64,000 nt of DNA from NCBI RefSeq assembly GCF_023337795.1, contig NZ_JALIRS010000010.1, forward strand, positions 117,595 through 181,594, in the 5' to 3' direction. Each line of letters begins with the position of its first letter. Within the stretch, counting starts at the first letter, position 1. Shown piece after piece: positions 63,051-64,000 of the stretch. Made by a program: the position numbers and the translations under genes. The notes under the pieces are model-generated. The model saw nothing but the letters and a program-made list of their open reading frames with translations. It searched no databases and was not told the DNA's origin. This DNA is from Lysinibacillus sp. BPa_S21. Its GTDB lineage: Bacteria > Bacillota > Bacilli > Bacillales_A > Planococcaceae.

Positions 63051-63705
63051 ACGGTGATTTTTTAGTTTGAACTTTATAGCCGAATATATTTTCCTCAATC
63101 GACATAAATTTATTTTGTTGTAGAAATGTACTCATCTCTTTAATCGAGATTTTGTTATTTTGGTGTAAAGTCATAAACACAAAATCTCCCTTTTGTAATT
63201 TAGGTGTCTTCTCACCTTTCCAGATTAGAGAGGGAGAAAGTATATTTATCTGCTGTTGAAATAAGTTGTTTTGTAAATCCTGCGAATACTGGTGATTTCG
63301 TGTTGCAAACCAAAGTGGTATTTCTTGAAAATGCTTTTCGTAAATTTTTATATCTTTTTGAACGACGGCAAGATCAATTGGTTTATCCACTGAATCCTCA
63401 GACCCTAATAGTCCTGTAGGTAGTTTTCGCTCTTGAATTACTTTCAGGTGATCAGGTGAACGTTCAATCCATGCTGCATCTAGCAATAGAAGCGGATAAG
63501 GTTCTTTTACAGTTTTAAGCCAGTCCAACAAGGCTTCATCAGAGAAAGAAATTTCGACAATAAGTGATGTACCATAGTGTCCTTTTGTCACAACTGCTGG
63601 AGCATCGGCAATGTTAAATACAGAAATCATAGTAGAATTTATAGGTTTTATAAAGACAAACAGTATTACGATGAAAATCAGTGAAATCAACGTTTTGCGA
63701 ACCAT
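63049..63705 (-). CDS. Secreted or anchored protein at the pdaB position, possibly a degenerate NodB-fold protein
   Basis: 218 aa, not confidently recognised. One N-terminal hydrophobic helix (residues 4-22) suggests export or anchoring. GAGG lies 9 nt before the ATG. Position between kbaA and the rRNA operon is that of pdaB (ybaN), a spore polysaccharide deacetylase, but on the other strand. Segments such as ISFSDEALLDWLK, WFATRNHQYSQDL and KGDFVFMTLH vaguely follow the NodB TFDDG…, RPPYG… and GSIILLH blocks, without the catalytic DD and HxxxH. The NodB reading is inference. Confidence 0.6.
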   Translation of the reverse strand: MVRKTLISLIFIVILFVFIKPINSTMISVFNIADAPAVVTKGHYGTSLIVEISFSDEALLDWLKTVKEPYPLLLLDAAWIERSPDHLKVIQERKLPTGLLGSEDSVDKPIDLAVVQKDIKIYEKHFQEIPLWFATRNHQYSQDLQNNLFQQQINILSPSLIWKGEKTPKLQKGDFVFMTLHQNNKISIKEMSTFLQQNKFMSIEENIFGYKVQTKKSP

Positions 63706-63773
63706 TATAACAACCTCGTTTCTATGTTTTTAAACGAAAAAATAAAGTCCTTAAAAAAACTTATGATTTAGTG

Positions 63774-63803
63774 TTGACTTTCATGAACAATCGATGTTAT
63801 TAT
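63774..63803 (+). promoter_or_regulatory. rRNA operon promoter
   Basis: TTGACT (63774), 18-bp spacer, TATTAT (63798), preceded by A/T-rich tracts that could act as an UP element. Confidence 0.7.
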
Positions 63804-63975
63804 GTATAAGTCGCCAAGAGGTGACACAGTAAATTAAAAAAATGAACCTTGAAAACTGAACAAGCAAAACGTAATCAATAAAGTTTTTAGTAGCTAACCT
63901 TGAGTTGGTGAACAAAACAAAATTTTGGACATCAAACATGATGCCAGCAAAACAATTTGAGCTAATCAAATTTCT
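63804..63975 (+). other. 16S rRNA leader region
   Basis: Contains CCTTGAAAACTGAACAAGC (63848) and TTTGAGCTAATCAAA (63957-63971), sequences typical of Bacillales rRNA leaders and processing stems. Confidence 0.7.
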
Positions 63976-64000
63976 TTTTATGGAGAGTTTGATCCTGGCT
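63976..64000 (+). rRNA. 16S ribosomal RNA, 5' end (partial)
   Basis: GGAGAGTTTGATCCTGGCT is the universal 16S 5' sequence (27F primer site). The gene runs off the window. The 5' end is placed by alignment with B. subtilis 16S and may be off by 1-2 nt. An rRNA operon follows pdaB in B. subtilis too. Confidence 0.95.

Noticed and set aside
63841..63975. tRNA gene ahead of the 16S gene
   Set aside because: No cloverleaf or TTCGAATC-type T-loop; the region reads as ordinary rRNA leader.

Overview
The window is a low-G+C Firmicutes chromosome segment. Gene order and protein sequences place it in the Bacillales, and I think it is Lysinibacillus or a close relative. It corresponds to the ctsR/clpC to first rRNA operon stretch of Bacillus subtilis. 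Most genes are housekeeping genes on the + strand; only gerD and one unrecognised gene near the right end are on the - strand.

Layout. 1-5.2 kb: end of the class III stress operon (mcsA end, mcsB, clpC, radA). The c-di-AMP synthase gene disA, which follows radA in B. subtilis, is missing here. 5.4-14.6 kb: yacL, ispD, ispF, gltX, a Cys-specific T-box leader driving cysE-cysS-mrnC-rlmB-rae1, then sigH. 14.6-19.3 kb: rpmG, secE, nusG, rplK-rplA, an L10 leader with rplJ-rplL, and an rsmC-like methyltransferase. 19.3-27 kb: rpoB and rpoC, with an attenuator-like hairpin before rpoB and a strong terminator between the two. 27-32 kb: the str region (rplGB, rpsL, rpsG, fusA, tuf).

32-38.3 kb is the one clearly accessory block. 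It holds a BceRSAB-type antimicrobial-peptide sensing and detoxification module and an ion-antiporter-like permease, inserted between tuf and the S10 operon. 38.6-53.1 kb: the S10-spc-alpha supercluster from rpsJ to rplQ, with secY, adk, infA and rpoA. The map gene normally found between adk and infA is absent; about 410 bp with no recognisable gene is there instead. 53.5-58.2 kb: ecfA1-ecfA2-ecfT-truA and rplM-rpsI. 58.3-63.7 kb: a lipoprotein with an internal duplication, then the sporulation/germination genes cwlD, salA, gerD and kbaA. The position of the deacetylase gene pdaB is taken by an inverted gene for a secreted protein that may be a catalytically dead relative. The window ends 25 nt into a 16S rRNA gene with its promoter and leader.

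Non-coding content is rich: a T-box, L10 and probable L13 leaders, more than fifteen intrinsic terminators, several canonical sigma-A promoters, and dispersed structured repeats in the longer spacers. I found no CRISPR array, insertion sequence, prophage or complete tRNA gene. The best candidates for something new are the structured repeats (one forming a three-way-junction terminator), a 22-bp perfect palindrome between gerD and kbaA, the adk-infA spacer RNA, and the pdaB-position protein.
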